From: Photobacterium atrarenae
Lineage (GTDB): Bacteria; Pseudomonadota; Gammaproteobacteria; Enterobacterales; Vibrionaceae
Reading direction: 5' to 3'
Assembly (NCBI RefSeq): GCF_024380015.1
Contig: NZ_CP101508.1
Coordinates: forward strand, 2,418,902 to 2,482,901
DNA length: 64,000 nt
Made by a program: the position numbers and the translations under genes. Under the pieces are notes generated by a model that was not told the DNA's origin, did not search any database, and saw only the letters and a list, made by a program, of their open reading frames with translations. This document shows positions 1-9,077 of the stretch, piece by piece (position 1 is the first letter of the stretch; every line of letters starts with the position of its first letter).

Positions 1-232
1 CCGGACTGTGGCTCAGCCAGCGTTGGGTCAGCAACGCCGTACGCAAGCTTCGCCGGCATTGCGTCTTGGTCTTTTCCAATCGGACCAGAGCTTGCGGTGT
101 GTAGAGCTGCTCTAAGGCATAGAAACGAACAGAACGCTGTTGTCGTTGAAGCCATTTCGACAGCGCGACCGCAGGGACAAAACTTCCCAGCCCACTGCTG
201 GCGGTTAAAATCGCAATCGTGCCAGATGTCAT
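1..232 (-). CDS. N-terminal part of a possible GT-B-like protein, cut by the window edge
   Basis: Seventy-seven codons are visible, open from an ATG at 232 to the left edge. The start overlaps the TGA of the ATP-grasp gene (ATGA, 229-232), so the two are probably translationally coupled. The protein opens with a short beta strand and a Gly/Ser-rich turn (AILTASSGLGSFVPA), then a helix. This resembles the first Rossmann loop of GT-B glycosyltransferases of the MurG/UGT type, but a reductase or another nucleotide-binding fold cannot be excluded. It is the third gene of an operon whose first genes encode a carrier protein and an ATP-grasp ligase. The function is not assigned. Confidence 0.6.
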   Translation of the reverse strand, partial: MTSGTIAILTASSGLGSFVPAVALSKWLQRQQRSVRFYALEQLYTPQALVRLEKTKTQCRRSLRTALLTQRWLSHSP

Positions 233-1494
233 AACAATCGGGCTCCCTGATCCGCGAGTGCCGCAGCGAGCTGTGCTTGCTGCGCATCATCCTCAGGCTC
301 CACTTGCAACAGATAAAGCCGCCCAATCCGTGGCGTTTCGCCCGGCAATTGCACGCAGCGACTATTCAACGGGACATACCCATATTGGTGCTCACCGGTG
401 ACCAGGCAGCCTCGCCGCGCCAGTTCGTCCAACAGCTGTCGGATATCGAGCGGCTGGCTGTATTTGACACTGACTTGCTGAAACCGCACCTCACCGCCGA
501 CGGCAAGACGGGCGAACCAATCCTGTGCAATACCGCCCATCGATTCTCGGGCATTGATCTCGACAACCGGTACGATTTCCCCACTCGTCAACAGCATGGA
601 ATCCACACAAACCGGCCCCCAATACCCGTCCTGATACAGCCGGGCAAGTAATGGTCGCAACAGCTCGGGGTACCCATGCGCCCGGATGCGCTGGAACAGG
701 CCATCGCCCATCGCCTTCACCCCGGAGAACTTCAGGTTGTCGTTGGTGATTTCCGAGAGCCCGAGCAAAGTGATATCGCCGCCCCGGGTGATCTGCCATT
801 GGCTGGAAAAATCGACCTCTTTCTCCACAAACGGCTCGGCGATGAGCCCCACCTGCCGGCCAGCCGCAACCTGGCACAGCAAGTGCTCCCTGACGCGCTC
901 CCAAATGGCCGGATGACGCACCACCAAGCTGCCTTTACCGGAGACACCAAACGGCTCTTTTAAAATCATCGGCAGGGCGTGGGCATTCAGCGCCAGCAGC
1001 GACGATCGCGTTGAAACGATCTCCCCCAATTGCGGGATATTCAACTGACGGCAAACCTCGACGGCATAGCGCTTGTCGTTGACTTTCACCACAGCGTCAA
1101 AAGATGGCAGATGCGCCGAGCTTGCCGTGCACTGATAGGCGGCCGGTACACAGGCAAACGGTCGCTGTCGGCCTTGATGAGGTAGCCCGTGACACAATAC
1201 TGCTGCCGCTTCCGCCCAATGGGGCATTCCGGCGGCCAGCCAGTCCTCAGGATTGTCAAAGGCAGAGGTACGTGAAGACGCAAGGCCCAAACTGGCGTGA
1301 TACCCGACTAACGCCTGATCCGGCGCAATTACAGTGAAGACCTGTTCCGCCGCAGTGCGGGCAACCTGCACTTCATCCAGGCAAGACAGCTGGGAATCAG
1401 CTTGTGCTGCGACAAAGCTCGGTAGCGTCACCAGAGTGGGATCCTGCCATAAGGCTTCAGCCTCAAAGCAGGCCCATCGGATCTCAATGCTCAT
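229..1494 (-). CDS. ATP-grasp ligase in an acyl-carrier-protein operon
   Basis: A protein of about 421 residues with a C-terminal ATP-grasp fold. The ATP-binding lysine strand and flexible loop are visible (ILKEPFGVSGKGSLVV), and a metal/ATP acidic motif follows near the C-terminus (VVEINARESMGG). ATP-grasp enzymes activate a carboxylate as an acyl-phosphate and couple it to an amine or thiol. The ATG at 1494 lies 11 bp inside the preceding ACP gene. An in-frame TTG at 1524 would overlap more and was not chosen. Its position directly after an ACP suggests that the substrate or product is held on the carrier protein; that is inference. I cannot name the substrate. Confidence 0.75.
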   Translation of the reverse strand: MSIEIRWACFEAEALWQDPTLVTLPSFVAAQADSQLSCLDEVQVARTAAEQVFTVIAPDQALVGYHASLGLASSRTSAFDNPEDWLAAGMPHWAEAAAVLCHGLPHQGRQRPFACVPAAYQCTASSAHLPSFDAVVKVNDKRYAVEVCRQLNIPQLGEIVSTRSSLLALNAHALPMILKEPFGVSGKGSLVVRHPAIWERVREHLLCQVAAGRQVGLIAEPFVEKEVDFSSQWQITRGGDITLLGLSEITNDNLKFSGVKAMGDGLFQRIRAHGYPELLRPLLARLYQDGYWGPVCVDSMLLTSGEIVPVVEINARESMGGIAQDWFARLAVGGEVRFQQVSVKYSQPLDIRQLLDELARRGCLVTGEHQYGYVPLNSRCVQLPGETPRIGRLYLLQVEPEDDAQQAQLAAALADQGARLL

Positions 1495-1744
1495 CCGCGG
1501 CCACTTCACACTGCTGCTGGGCAATAAACGTCATCAGGGCTTGCGTACTCTGCATGATTGAAAAATCCAGCTGGTCAAAATCAAGCCTGAGGTCAAACTC
1601 GACTTCCAGTTGCAGAAGAAAGTCGATGATATCGAGCGAGTCCAGTCCCACATCTTCAATCAGGTGGCTCTCTAAAGTGATGGTCTCTTTCAGGGAAGGA
1701 TCTTTTTTGATTTCGGCGATCAGCGTGGTGATTTGCTCAAACAT
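1484..1744 (-). CDS. Acyl carrier protein
   Basis: An acidic, helical protein of 86 residues with the phosphopantetheine attachment motif (GLDSLDIIDFLLQLE), in which the serine of DSL carries the prosthetic group. Length and charge fit a type II ACP. It is distinct from the housekeeping acpP, which normally sits beside fabF and is not in this window. An AGGAAG ribosome-binding site stands 4 bases before the ATG. It is the first gene of a tightly overlapped minus-strand operon (ACP, ATP-grasp, GT-like), implying a dedicated carrier for a small lipid or secondary-metabolite pathway. Confidence 0.85.
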   Translation of the reverse strand: MFEQITTLIAEIKKDPSLKETITLESHLIEDVGLDSLDIIDFLLQLEVEFDLRLDFDQLDFSIMQSTQALMTFIAQQQCEVAADEH

Positions 1745-1967
1745 AGTCTTCCTTTACAGGCGAATTAACAGATTGCTCTATTTTTTTCACTATCAAAGAA
1801 AGTTGTCTATTGATGAATCAGCCATAAATCTGTTTCTTCGGCTGACTCTTCAATATAATGAAAACCTGAAGTTCATCAGGGATTTGAGACGTGATATCCC
1901 CCGGTGCCATAACAAAACCCTCAGCGGACAGGGATAAAATCTGCTAAGGCAGGGCAAGGCCAAAACG

Positions 1968-2004
1968 AAAAAGCCCCGACAAGCAAAAAGCTTATCGGGG
2001 CTTT
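1968..2004 (-). terminator. Strong intrinsic terminator after tRNA-Arg
   Basis: A long inverted repeat (AAAGCCCCGA and its complement, extended by AAGC/GCTT) surrounds an A/T loop and has A/T runs on both sides. It lies 8 bases beyond the tRNA 3' end on the minus strand and separates the tRNA from the ACP operon. It could work in both directions. Confidence 0.85.
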
Positions 2005-2011
2005 CAAAGAA

Positions 2012-2088
2012 TGGCACGCCCTACAGGATTCGAACCTGTGACCACATGCTTAGAAGGCACGTGCTCTATCCAACTGAGCTAAGGGCGC
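2012..2088 (-). tRNA. tRNA-Arg (anticodon UCU)
   Basis: A 77-base cloverleaf on the minus strand. The acceptor GCGCCCT pairs with AGGGCGT (one G-U pair). The D-loop (AGCTCAGTTGGATAGAGC), an anticodon loop with TCT, the T-arm GGTTCGAATCC and an encoded 3' CCA are all present. UCU reads AGA (and AGG) arginine codons. The 3' end faces the ACP/ATP-grasp operon, the side on which tRNA-integrated islands usually lie. Confidence 0.95.
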
Positions 2089-2119
2089 ACGGCGTGCGTA
2101 ACAAAAGTTACGGGACGGG

Positions 2120-2147
2120 ATTATACGTTGCCCGTCTCCCACGTCAA
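2120..2147 (-). promoter_or_regulatory. Sigma-70 promoter of tRNA-Arg
   Basis: On the minus strand TTGACG (2142-2147) and a perfect TATAAT (2120-2125) are separated by 16 bases. A GC-rich discriminator (CCCGTCCCG) follows, the arrangement typical of stringently controlled stable-RNA promoters. Confidence 0.85.
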
Positions 2148-2410
2148 CGCTTTTTGCCGGAAATTTCCCTTCGCTACGACCAAGCGGTTAAAGGAGCAAC
2201 AATTTGATTCAATTCACGAAATTCAGGTCATGCAGACAACATGGCTCCCAGCCGTATTAAACATGGTTGCAGTACATCTCACGCCGACCGGCCGCCTCTC
2301 ATCGCGCCTTCCTCCAGACAAACACCAAAAAGCAAACGTTTGCGCTAGACCTATCCCCCATTCTCTGCGACAATAACGCCGCTCAGTTATTAACAGCTCA
2401 AAGGATAAAC
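2148..2410. other. Intergenic region upstream of folD
   Basis: This stretch separates the tRNA promoter from the folD start and completes a gap of just over 300 bases. It must hold the folD promoter on the plus strand, but no convincing -35/-10 pair was found by eye. No other gene is seen. Confidence 0.4.
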
Positions 2411-3274
2411 ATGGCCGCTCAAATTATTGATGGAAAACTGATTTCACAAACTGTTCGTCAAGAAGTTGCTGCACGGGTAAAAGCGAGAACCGAAGCTGGG
2501 CTGCGTGCCCCTGGGCTTGCCGTTGTCCTTGTCGGGGAAGATCCCGCTTCGCAAATTTATGTCGGCAGCAAACGCAAGGCCTGTGATGAAGTCGGCTTTA
2601 CCTCAAAATCGTTCGACCTTCCGTCGACCACAAGCGAGACTGAGCTGCTGGCACTGATCGATGAGCTCAATGCCGATCAGAGTATCGATGGGATTCTGGT
2701 CCAGTTGCCGCTCCCGGCCGGGATCGATGCCACCAAAGTTTTGGAACGAATCGATCCAGAAAAAGACGTCGATGGTTTCCATCCTTATAATGTCGGTCGT
2801 CTGTGTCAGCGGATCCCGAAACTTCGTTCTTGCACCCCAAAAGGGGTAATGACCCTGCTTGAGCGCTATAACATTCCGGTTCGCGGCAAACATGCGGTGA
2901 TTGTCGGCGCGTCCAATATTGTTGGCCGACCAATGACGCTGGAACTGCTACTGGCCGGTGCGACCACCACCACTTGTCATCGTTTTACCCAAAATCTGGA
3001 GCAACATGTTCGCCAGGCCGATATTCTGGTCGTTGCCGTGGGCAAGCCGAACTTTATCCCGGGTGACTGGATTAAGGCCGGTGCAACCGTACTGGATGTG
3101 GGGATCAACCGCCTGGATAACGGTAAACTGGTTGGTGATGTCGAGTATGACGTCGCCCGTGAAAAAGCCCGCCATATCACCCCGGTACCGGGCGGCGTTG
3201 GCCCGATGACCGTTGCGACCTTGATTGAGAACACTCTGCTTGCTTGTGAGCAATACCACAGCGAAGACGAATAA
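2411..3274 (+). CDS. folD: Bifunctional methylenetetrahydrofolate dehydrogenase/cyclohydrolase FolD
   Basis: 287 residues, normal for FolD. The cytosolic enzyme interconverts 5,10-methylene-, methenyl- and 10-formyl-tetrahydrofolate with NADP, feeding purine and formyl-Met synthesis. Signature segments are visible: [18 protein letters not shown] with the catalytic Lys, the QLPLP motif, the Rossmann segment [10 protein letters not shown] and the C-terminal motif [11 protein letters not shown]. The ATG at 2411 was chosen because AAGGAT precedes it and the conserved N-terminus AAQIIDGK begins there; the frame is open for 48 further codons upstream. It is monocistronic, with a terminator 40 bases after the stop. 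Confidence 0.97.
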   Translation: MAAQIIDGKLISQTVRQEVAARVKARTEAGLRAPGLAVVLVGEDPASQIYVGSKRKACDEVGFTSKSFDLPSTTSETELLALIDELNADQSIDGILVQLPLPAGIDATKVLERIDPEKDVDGFHPYNVGRLCQRIPKLRSCTPKGVMTLLERYNIPVRGKHAVIVGASNIVGRPMTLELLLAGATTTTCHRFTQNLEQHVRQADILVVAVGKPNFIPGDWIKAGATVLDVGINRLDNGKLVGDVEYDVAREKARHITPVPGGVGPMTVATLIENTLLACEQYHSEDE

Positions 3275-3314
3275 GTACCGAAAATGACGTAAAGCATCAT
3301 CCCAGGTTAAAAAC

Positions 3315-3345
3315 AAAAAGCGAAAGGTGGCCCCTTTCGCTTTTT
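3315..3345. terminator. Bidirectional terminator between folD and galU
   Basis: A 13-bp stem (AAAAAGCGAAAGG with its complement) has A-runs on one side and T-runs on the other. It can end folD from the left and galU from the right; the two genes converge here. Confidence 0.9.
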
Positions 3346-3436
3346 CGTGCGCTTCGCCGGCGGACAACACGAACCGCCACACGGTGGTCAGCATGGGCTA
3401 ACACTCATGCAAACTAAAATACGCTGAACCGAGCCA

Positions 3437-4345
3437 CTATAGGCTTTTTGCCATAGCCTTGAGGTAGCTGGTAAAGTCTTCACCCAACGTCTCGTGGCGC
3501 ATGCCGTACTCAACGAAAGCCTGCATATAACCCAGCTTACTGCCGCAATCATGGCTCTTACCGGACATGTGGAACGCATTTACCTGGGTCGATTCCATCA
3601 GCATATCAATCGCATCGGTCAGCTGAATTTCATCACCGGCACCGACTGGCGTTCGCGCCAGCAGCTTCCAGATTTCAGCCGGCAAGACATAACGACCCAC
3701 AATGGCCAGGTTCGATGGCGCTTCTTCAACGGGGGGCTTTTCAACCACCTTGCTCATGGCAGCTGTTTCGCCAGGTGCAAGGTCACTGCCATTAACATCC
3801 GCCACGCCATAACTTGAGACTTCAGACATCGGCACCGGCTCAACCATCACCTGGCTAATGCCGGTCTCGTCAAAGGCCTTAACCATGGCGGCCATGTTCT
3901 CCTGGCGCAAATCACTGGCGGCATCATCCAGGATCACATCCGGTAACACCACGGCAAACGGCTCGTCTCCCACCAGCGGATACGCGCACAGCACCGCATG
4001 GCCCAGCCCTTTTGCCTGTCCCTGACGGACATGCATAATGGTGACATCTTTCGGACAAATGCTCTGAACTTCTTCCAGGAGCTGGCGCTTGACCCGCTTC
4101 TCCAGCGTGGCCTCCAGCTCAAAGGAGGTATCAAAATGGTTTTCAATCGAGTTTTTCGACGAATGGGTCACCAATACGATCTCTTTGATACCAGCCGCCA
4201 CACACTCGTTCACCACGTGCTGGATCAGTGGTTTGTCAACAATCGGCAACATTTCTTTCGGAATCGCTTTGGTTGCAGGCAGCATCCGCGTACCCAAACC
4301 AGCAACCGGGATCACCGCTTTACGGACAGGGGAAGTTGTAGACAT
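3437..4345 (-). CDS. galU: UTP-glucose-1-phosphate uridylyltransferase GalU (copy 1)
   Basis: 302 residues, full length. The enzyme makes UDP-glucose from UTP and glucose-1-phosphate in the cytosol, the precursor for LPS core, capsule and UDP-glucuronate. The nucleotide-binding motif [20 protein letters not shown] and the later [10 protein letters not shown] and EKP segments are present. It converges with folD and lies just downstream of rfaH on the same strand, with 87 bases between. A second, very similar galU sits at 51.5-52.5 kb inside the polysaccharide region. This copy, outside the antigen loci and among housekeeping genes, is probably the core-genome one. Confidence 0.96.
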   Translation of the reverse strand: MSTTSPVRKAVIPVAGLGTRMLPATKAIPKEMLPIVDKPLIQHVVNECVAAGIKEIVLVTHSSKNSIENHFDTSFELEATLEKRVKRQLLEEVQSICPKDVTIMHVRQGQAKGLGHAVLCAYPLVGDEPFAVVLPDVILDDAASDLRQENMAAMVKAFDETGISQVMVEPVPMSEVSSYGVADVNGSDLAPGETAAMSKVVEKPPVEEAPSNLAIVGRYVLPAEIWKLLARTPVGAGDEIQLTDAIDMLMESTQVNAFHMSGKSHDCGSKLGYMQAFVEYGMRHETLGEDFTSYLKAMAKSL

Positions 4346-4432
4346 TTTTTATTCCATTAATCAAAATTCGGCCAAACTATATCAAACCACCAAGAAAGTA
4401 GCGACCACTCAGCCCGACGTAAATATGCAGAG

Positions 4433-4930
4433 TTACTTCTTCACTAGATCTTCATTTTGGACACTGACTTTCACCGGTTTGCCCAGCAAATTAATCAGCA
4501 TAAAGGAGCGCTTTTCCCCATCCGGCTCCTGATAGATGGCTTCAATCCCTTTGAACTGACCTTGGGTCAGCTTCAGGCGTTCACCAGGTTGCGGCAAGTT
4601 GGAAAGCTTCGCCTGATACTCTTCGCAGTTTTCGTTCATCATCAACCCATAAATCAGATCCGGATGCACAATTTGCGGCCTTGCCCCCTGACTGATAAAA
4701 CTGGCCACGCCACGGGTTGAGCGAATCGTGGTATAACTGATCTCTTCCGGATCAAAATAGACAAACATATACCCGGGAAACAAGGGCTCACAACTCTCAG
4801 TTCGCTTTCCCCGCACAATCTTCTGCACAGTCACCTGTGGGTAGTAACACTCAACGCCTTGACGATCAAGATTGATCACTGCGCGCTCCTGCTCACTGCG
4901 CTTACAATATAGAAGGTACCAATCTTTCAT
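4433..4930 (-). CDS. rfaH: Transcription antitermination factor RfaH
   Basis: 165 residues, matching RfaH (a NusG paralogue). The N-terminal NGN domain opens with WYLLYCKRSEQERA and contains LFPGYMFVYFD. The C-terminal KOW-type region contains GQFKGIEAIYQEPDGEKR. RfaH is recruited to RNA polymerase paused at an ops element and then suppresses termination and helps translation of long, poorly translated operons such as LPS and capsule clusters. Such an ops element is present at 48400-48411 upstream of the wzz-to-dehydratase operon. The ATG at 4930 is the only sensible start. Confidence 0.96.
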   Translation of the reverse strand: MKDWYLLYCKRSEQERAVINLDRQGVECYYPQVTVQKIVRGKRTESCEPLFPGYMFVYFDPEEISYTTIRSTRGVASFISQGARPQIVHPDLIYGLMMNENCEEYQAKLSNLPQPGERLKLTQGQFKGIEAIYQEPDGEKRSFMLINLLGKPVKVSVQNEDLVKK

Positions 4931-5267
4931 CTGCTTCTCTTTTCATTGACGCCAAACGTCTCAATTATATACCCAAACCACTTTCAAGTGGCAGGATTCA
5001 GCTTCTCTTGCTCGCCACGACGTGAGGAAACAACATCGCCGCTCCACAATATGATTTCAAATCACGCGGCGATACCGTGGTGCGCGGTTCCTCGAGAAAA
5101 ATAAGATTTCACTTTTGTCTGCATTTCATGCAGTTACTTATAAATCAAACAGTTACATCGTCATTTGATTATTCCAACCTTTCGTGAATTTGCAGTTTAA
5201 AAGTTTGTGGATTATAAGGTAAGCCAAATTTTGCAAAAACACTGACAATGGATTACAGAGTAAAATC
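4931..5267. other. Intergenic region between divergent rfaH and peptide transporter
   Basis: About 340 bases with no open frame of note. It must contain the promoters of both divergent genes. The rfaH-proximal half is taken up by a group of inverted repeats (separate entry). The half next to the transporter is AT-rich. No clear promoter pair can be defended. Confidence 0.5.
4966..5100. repeat. Cluster of nested inverted repeats, possible palindromic repeat element
   Basis: Three palindromes lie close together: CCACTT/AAGTGG at 4977-4991; ATCGCCGC (5035-5042) against GCGGCGAT (5066-5073), with TGATTTCAAATCA inside the loop; and flanking GAGGAA/TTCCTC at 5024-5029 and 5088-5093. This resembles dispersed palindromic intergenic elements of Vibrionaceae, but only one copy is visible here, so the call is tentative. 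Confidence 0.35.
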
Positions 5268-6665
5268 ATGAACAATGGAAATAGTGGTACCCTGCTGGGA
5301 CATCCGAAAGGGTTATTTTTGCTGTTTGGGACCGAGTTATGGGAACGATTCTCGTACTATGCCATGCGAGCCATCCTAGTCCTGTACCTGACCGATCAAA
5401 CCATCCATGGCGGCCTGGGATGGTCCACTCAGGATGCTTTGAGCCTGTACGGGGTTTATACCGGTCTGGTCTATATTACCCCGCTGATCGGGGGCTGGAT
5501 TGCCGATAACTTTTTAGGTCAACGCCGCTCCATTATTATTGGTGGCCTGCTCATGGCATTGGGGCAATTCACCCTGGCGCTGCCCAACAGCATGGTCGAC
5601 CCGCATGCCGTCACCGCCTTTTATCTGGGGCTTGGCCTGCTGATTATCGGTAACGGCATGTTCAAGCCGAACATCTCAACCATGGTCGGCGATCTGTACC
5701 AGGAAGGGGATAACCGCCGTGACGGTGCCTTCACTATTTTCTACATGGGCATCAACCTGGGCGCACTGCTGGCGGGTATTATCGCAGGCTCCGCTTCCAC
5801 AGCCTACGGTTGGAAAGCCGGCTTTATTGCTGCCGGGATCGGCATGGTGATCAGTCTGGTCACCCAGTTGATCTTTGCCGAACGCCTGCTGGGCGATGTC
5901 GGAAAAGTTCCTGCAGCCAAGCGCGCAGCAAACATGAACAAATCCGGTCAAAAAGAGCCCCTGACCAAACAGGAAATGGATCGGCTAAAAGTGATTATGA
6001 TCATGGGCCTGTTCGTGGTGGTATTCTGGGCAGGCTTTGAGCAAGCCGGTGGCCTGATGAGTATTTATACCCAGGAATACGCTGATCGCATGATTGGCAG
6101 CTTTGAAGTTCCGACGGCCTGGTTCCAGTCACTGAACCCATTCTTCATTATCACCATGGCACCGATCCTGGCTTCGCTGTGGGTGAAAATGGGCCCGAAA
6201 GAGCCAAGCTCACCGGTCAAGTTTGCCATGGCGCTGTTTATGCTGGCTGTGGGATTTGTCTGCATGATTGGCGCAGTCCTGCAGCAAGGCGGTGACCTGA
6301 CCGCGAAAACGTCAATGCTCTGGATCGTTGCAGCCTACTTCTTCCACACCATGGGGGAGCTGTGCCTGTCGCCGATCGGTCTATCGATGGTGACCAAACT
6401 GGCGCCGCTTCGCCTGGCTTCCCTGATGATGGGGGTTTGGTTTGGATTTAATGCCGTCGCCAACTACGTGGCCGGTATTATTGGTGCCCAGGTTGGTGAA
6501 GCCGGCCCAATGGCGATTTTCAGCGGTATTGCAATTGCAGCGGGCCTCTCCGGCGTGATTCTACTGCTGCTGTCCAACCAGCTAATCCGCTGGATGCATG
6601 GCGCCGAAGGAAAAGCCGTTGAAGCCACTCCGCAAAGTGCTGAGCCTCAGCCCGCTAAAGCATAA
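5268..6665 (+). CDS. Proton-dependent di/tripeptide transporter (POT/PTR family)
   Basis: 465 residues with about 12-14 hydrophobic helices. The family signature ExxER is present in ELWERFSYYAMRAILVLYL, and a second POT motif lies in FTIFYMGINLGALL. These inner-membrane symporters import di- and tripeptides with protons; closest in type to DtpA/TppB. The gene stands alone, followed by a terminator. Its TAA stop coincides with the first bases of a dispersed repeat (TAATACCAATC). Confidence 0.93.
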   Translation: MNNGNSGTLLGHPKGLFLLFGTELWERFSYYAMRAILVLYLTDQTIHGGLGWSTQDALSLYGVYTGLVYITPLIGGWIADNFLGQRRSIIIGGLLMALGQFTLALPNSMVDPHAVTAFYLGLGLLIIGNGMFKPNISTMVGDLYQEGDNRRDGAFTIFYMGINLGALLAGIIAGSASTAYGWKAGFIAAGIGMVISLVTQLIFAERLLGDVGKVPAAKRAANMNKSGQKEPLTKQEMDRLKVIMIMGLFVVVFWAGFEQAGGLMSIYTQEYADRMIGSFEVPTAWFQSLNPFFIITMAPILASLWVKMGPKEPSSPVKFAMALFMLAVGFVCMIGAVLQQGGDLTAKTSMLWIVAAYFFHTMGELCLSPIGLSMVTKLAPLRLASLMMGVWFGFNAVANYVAGIIGAQVGEAGPMAIFSGIAIAAGLSGVILLLLSNQLIRWMHGAEGKAVEATPQSAEPQPAKA

Positions 6666-6692
6666 TACCAATCACAGTACATAAGTGATCAG
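6663..6692 (+). repeat. Half copy of the TAATACCAATC repeat at a stop codon
   Basis: The sequence beginning TAATACCAATCACAGTA matches the ends of the palindromic element at 10150-10227. Its first three bases are the stop codon of the peptide transporter. No second, inverted half follows. Confidence 0.6.
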
Positions 6693-6698
6693 AAATAA

Positions 6699-6733
6699 CA
6701 GAAAGCGGAGCCTGAGGCTTCCGCTTTCTGTTT
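6699..6733 (+). terminator. Intrinsic terminator of the peptide transporter gene
   Basis: A 10-bp stem (AGAAAGCGGA/TCCGCTTTCT) with a 10-base loop is followed by TGTTTG. Confidence 0.8.
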
Positions 6734-6807
6734 GATCCCTGTCCCTTCCCCCATCGATTCCTAAAACAAGCCAGGCTTTAGGAAGATGACTTTATTAGAT
6801 CTTGGGG

Positions 6808-7941
6808 TTAAAACCCACAGCGCTTAATCGTCAGGCTGAAACTGGCTGCGCCAATCTCGCTGAGTGACAGCCGCCCGCCCGATTCGGAGAGTTGCAGCTC
6901 AATCGTGTCATTTTGATAGGCATTGGTGCCGAGCCAGGGTTGGGCAACAATCTCTTTACGCTCATCACTGGTTTGCAGCACAGCCGCCAAGCCAGTCGAA
7001 GTCACGCTCAAGCTCTTGTCGCAAGCATCAAAAATCCCGAACAGCGCCCGGATCGGAGATGCATAACCGGAGTGCTTCATCCCCTGCTCGATCAACCGAA
7101 GCAACCCTCGGATATCCCGCTCATCTGCCATCCGGTTACGTAGATAATCATTAAAAAATGCCCGGATCAGCAAAGTCGTCGCCGTACCGTTCTCGGTATC
7201 CGACGCAGAGTCCACCAGATAAAATGCCAACCGACCATCCATGAGCCAGGTATAATCAAGCAACACGGGCTGCACATCGGCCGACTGGAGCACACAGTAG
7301 CTCAGCTGCCAGTCCCCCTGCTGCGACTCCGTTTCCGGCATCAGCCCCAGCAATAACTCTCTTGCCGCCTTCGGGTTCGCCTTCAGCTCTTCAATATGCC
7401 ATTCTAACTCTTCATCAATCCCCGAGTTTTCTTCTCCGACCTCAAACCATTGGCTGGCGAAATCCCGATTATCCGCAACCGAATCTTCACTGCGCAACAC
7501 GCTCAACATAGCCGACTTCAACACCATAATGTTATCCAGCGGCTTGATCAGAAAATCTTTGACCCCATGTCGCAGCGCCGTCGCCACATCAGCCATATCG
7601 CCCGTACCGGAAATCACAATCACCGGCACCATCGGGTACTGGATTGACACCTCTTCGACGAACTCCATTCCGGTCAGCACCGGCATCGCCAAATCACACA
7701 GCAGCACATCAGGGATACTCTCCCGTAATGCCTGCAGCCCTTCAAGTCCATCTTCCGCTTCACGCACGTGGCACCCCTGGCTTTTCAAAAAGCCAGTGAT
7801 CATACTGCGAAACACAGGATCATCTTCGACGACAAGAACATCTTTATCCTCAAGCAAAGTCTGTGCCCTCCATGAGTGATGATGAGCCGTATCCTGATTT
7901 TGCTCAGGAGAATGAACAGTACGGTCTGGAGATATGCGCAT
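6808..7941 (-). CDS. rssB: RssB-like response regulator
   Basis: About 377 residues. An N-terminal receiver domain shows the acidic pair (VVEDDPVF), the phospho-acceptor Asp (VLLCDLAMP), the conserved Ser (VISGTGDMADVA) and the Lys (FLIKPL). The linker and C-terminal half resemble the PP2C-like domain of RssB (LAFYLVDSAS, TTLLIRAFFNDYL, GGRLSL). RssB delivers the stress sigma factor RpoS to ClpXP. Resemblance to E. coli RssB is clear over the receiver and moderate afterwards. The frame runs to a GTG at 8001; I prefer the ATG at 7941 (MRISPDRTV). Even so the protein has a polar N-terminal tail of about 30 residues that E. coli RssB lacks, and the true start could be further in. Confidence 0.8.
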   Translation of the reverse strand: MRISPDRTVHSPEQNQDTAHHHSWRAQTLLEDKDVLVVEDDPVFRSMITGFLKSQGCHVREAEDGLEGLQALRESIPDVLLCDLAMPVLTGMEFVEEVSIQYPMVPVIVISGTGDMADVATALRHGVKDFLIKPLDNIMVLKSAMLSVLRSEDSVADNRDFASQWFEVGEENSGIDEELEWHIEELKANPKAARELLLGLMPETESQQGDWQLSYCVLQSADVQPVLLDYTWLMDGRLAFYLVDSASDTENGTATTLLIRAFFNDYLRNRMADERDIRGLLRLIEQGMKHSGYASPIRALFGIFDACDKSLSVTSTGLAAVLQTSDERKEIVAQPWLGTNAYQNDTIELQLSESGGRLSLSEIGAASFSLTIKRCGF

Positions 7942-8201
7942 GAAACCCCGGCCAGATAATGAACCTATCAAAAGCATAGGTCGGAATTTGTGGCCCGTCA
8001 CAAGGATTCACGAATCCTGACCGGAAATTATTGAGTTATGCAAACGATCTCAAATTTTGCGTCACGATTTTGTCGTCTGCCCGGCTCTAAAAAGGTGAGC
8101 TTCAGATATTGATTTACAGCAAATCTTATAATGATAATGTCATTTGTTGACACATTTTGTTATACAATTCTCAATTGTTTAATTTCAATGATTGTAGAAC
8201 T

Positions 8202-9077
8202 ATGAAGCTTGACGATCTGAACCTGTTCCGCCTGGTTGTTGAACATGGCAGCTATACTGCCGCCTCTCGGAAAACCCAAGTGCCGGTCGCAACCCTCACC
8301 CGGCGGATTCAGGCGCTGGAAGAGTGTTTGAGCATTCGCTTACTCAACCGTCATGCCCGCAAGCTGTCTCTGACAGAGGCCGGCCAGAAGTTTTACGATG
8401 ACTGTAGCCCACTATTACAGCAGTTGGTGGACACCACCGAGCATATCAGTGAGGAGTGCAAAGGCGCAGCCGGCAAACTGAAAATTGCAGCACCTTCCAA
8501 CCTGACCAAGGTGATGTTGCAGCCTATGCTCAATGCCTTCATGCGCGAGCATCCGGCCATCAGTATTGTGCTACAGATGAGCAATGAGCCAGAACAACTG
8601 GATCCGACGGACTGGGATGTCATTTTCCGGGTTGGCCCGCAACGGGACTCAACCCTCATTGCCCGTCGGATTAATAGCGTCAAAGACATTCTGGTTGCCA
8701 GCCCGAAATACCTCACCCATCAGCCAGAACCGAAGCATGCTCAGGATCTCCACCAGCACGCCTTACTAAAAGGACGACCACTGATGCGCTGGCGATTGAC
8801 CGACCATAACGGTGAGACCGTCACCGTTAGTGAGCGCGGTCGGTTTGAGGCCAATCAGCTCAATGTGGTCCGCAAAGCCTGCGTCAGCGGCCTGGGTATT
8901 ACCCTGATGCCGGATGTCATGCTGGAGAAATATATTGCCTCCGGCGAGTTGGTCCAGATCCTGAAAAACTGGTCTGCCAACCCCCGCGATGTGTATCTGA
9001 TGTATAACCACCGTGATTATCAACCGGAAAAGCTGCGCTTGTTTATTGAATTTGCCAGCAGCTATTTCAAGCTTTAA
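8202..9077 (+). CDS. LysR-type transcriptional regulator
   Basis: 291 residues. The N-terminal winged helix-turn-helix is typical (LNLFRLVVEHGSYTAASRKTQVPVATLTRR in two stretches), followed by the LTEAGQKFY hinge and a periplasmic-binding-protein-like effector domain. It belongs to the CrgA/AaeR-like subgroup by its general look. The TTG at 8157 in the same frame was rejected in favour of the ATG at 8202 that begins MKLDDLNLF. It is divergent from the rssB-like gene with 260 bases between; no target gene is obvious nearby. The inducer is unknown. Confidence 0.88.
   Translation: MKLDDLNLFRLVVEHGSYTAASRKTQVPVATLTRRIQALEECLSIRLLNRHARKLSLTEAGQKFYDDCSPLLQQLVDTTEHISEECKGAAGKLKIAAPSNLTKVMLQPMLNAFMREHPAISIVLQMSNEPEQLDPTDWDVIFRVGPQRDSTLIARRINSVKDILVASPKYLTHQPEPKHAQDLHQHALLKGRPLMRWRLTDHNGETVTVSERGRFEANQLNVVRKACVSGLGITLMPDVMLEKYIASGELVQILKNWSANPRDVYLMYNHRDYQPEKLRLFIEFASSYFKL

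Noticed and set aside
1404..1937. A 177-codon plus-strand frame across the ACP gene
   Set aside because: It overlaps the ACP and ATP-grasp starts on the opposite strand, and the product looks like random coding with many Ser and Arg.
8120..8180. A promoter TTGACA with TATACA ahead of the LysR gene
   Set aside because: The two words are only about 8-9 bases apart, too close for a sigma-70 promoter.
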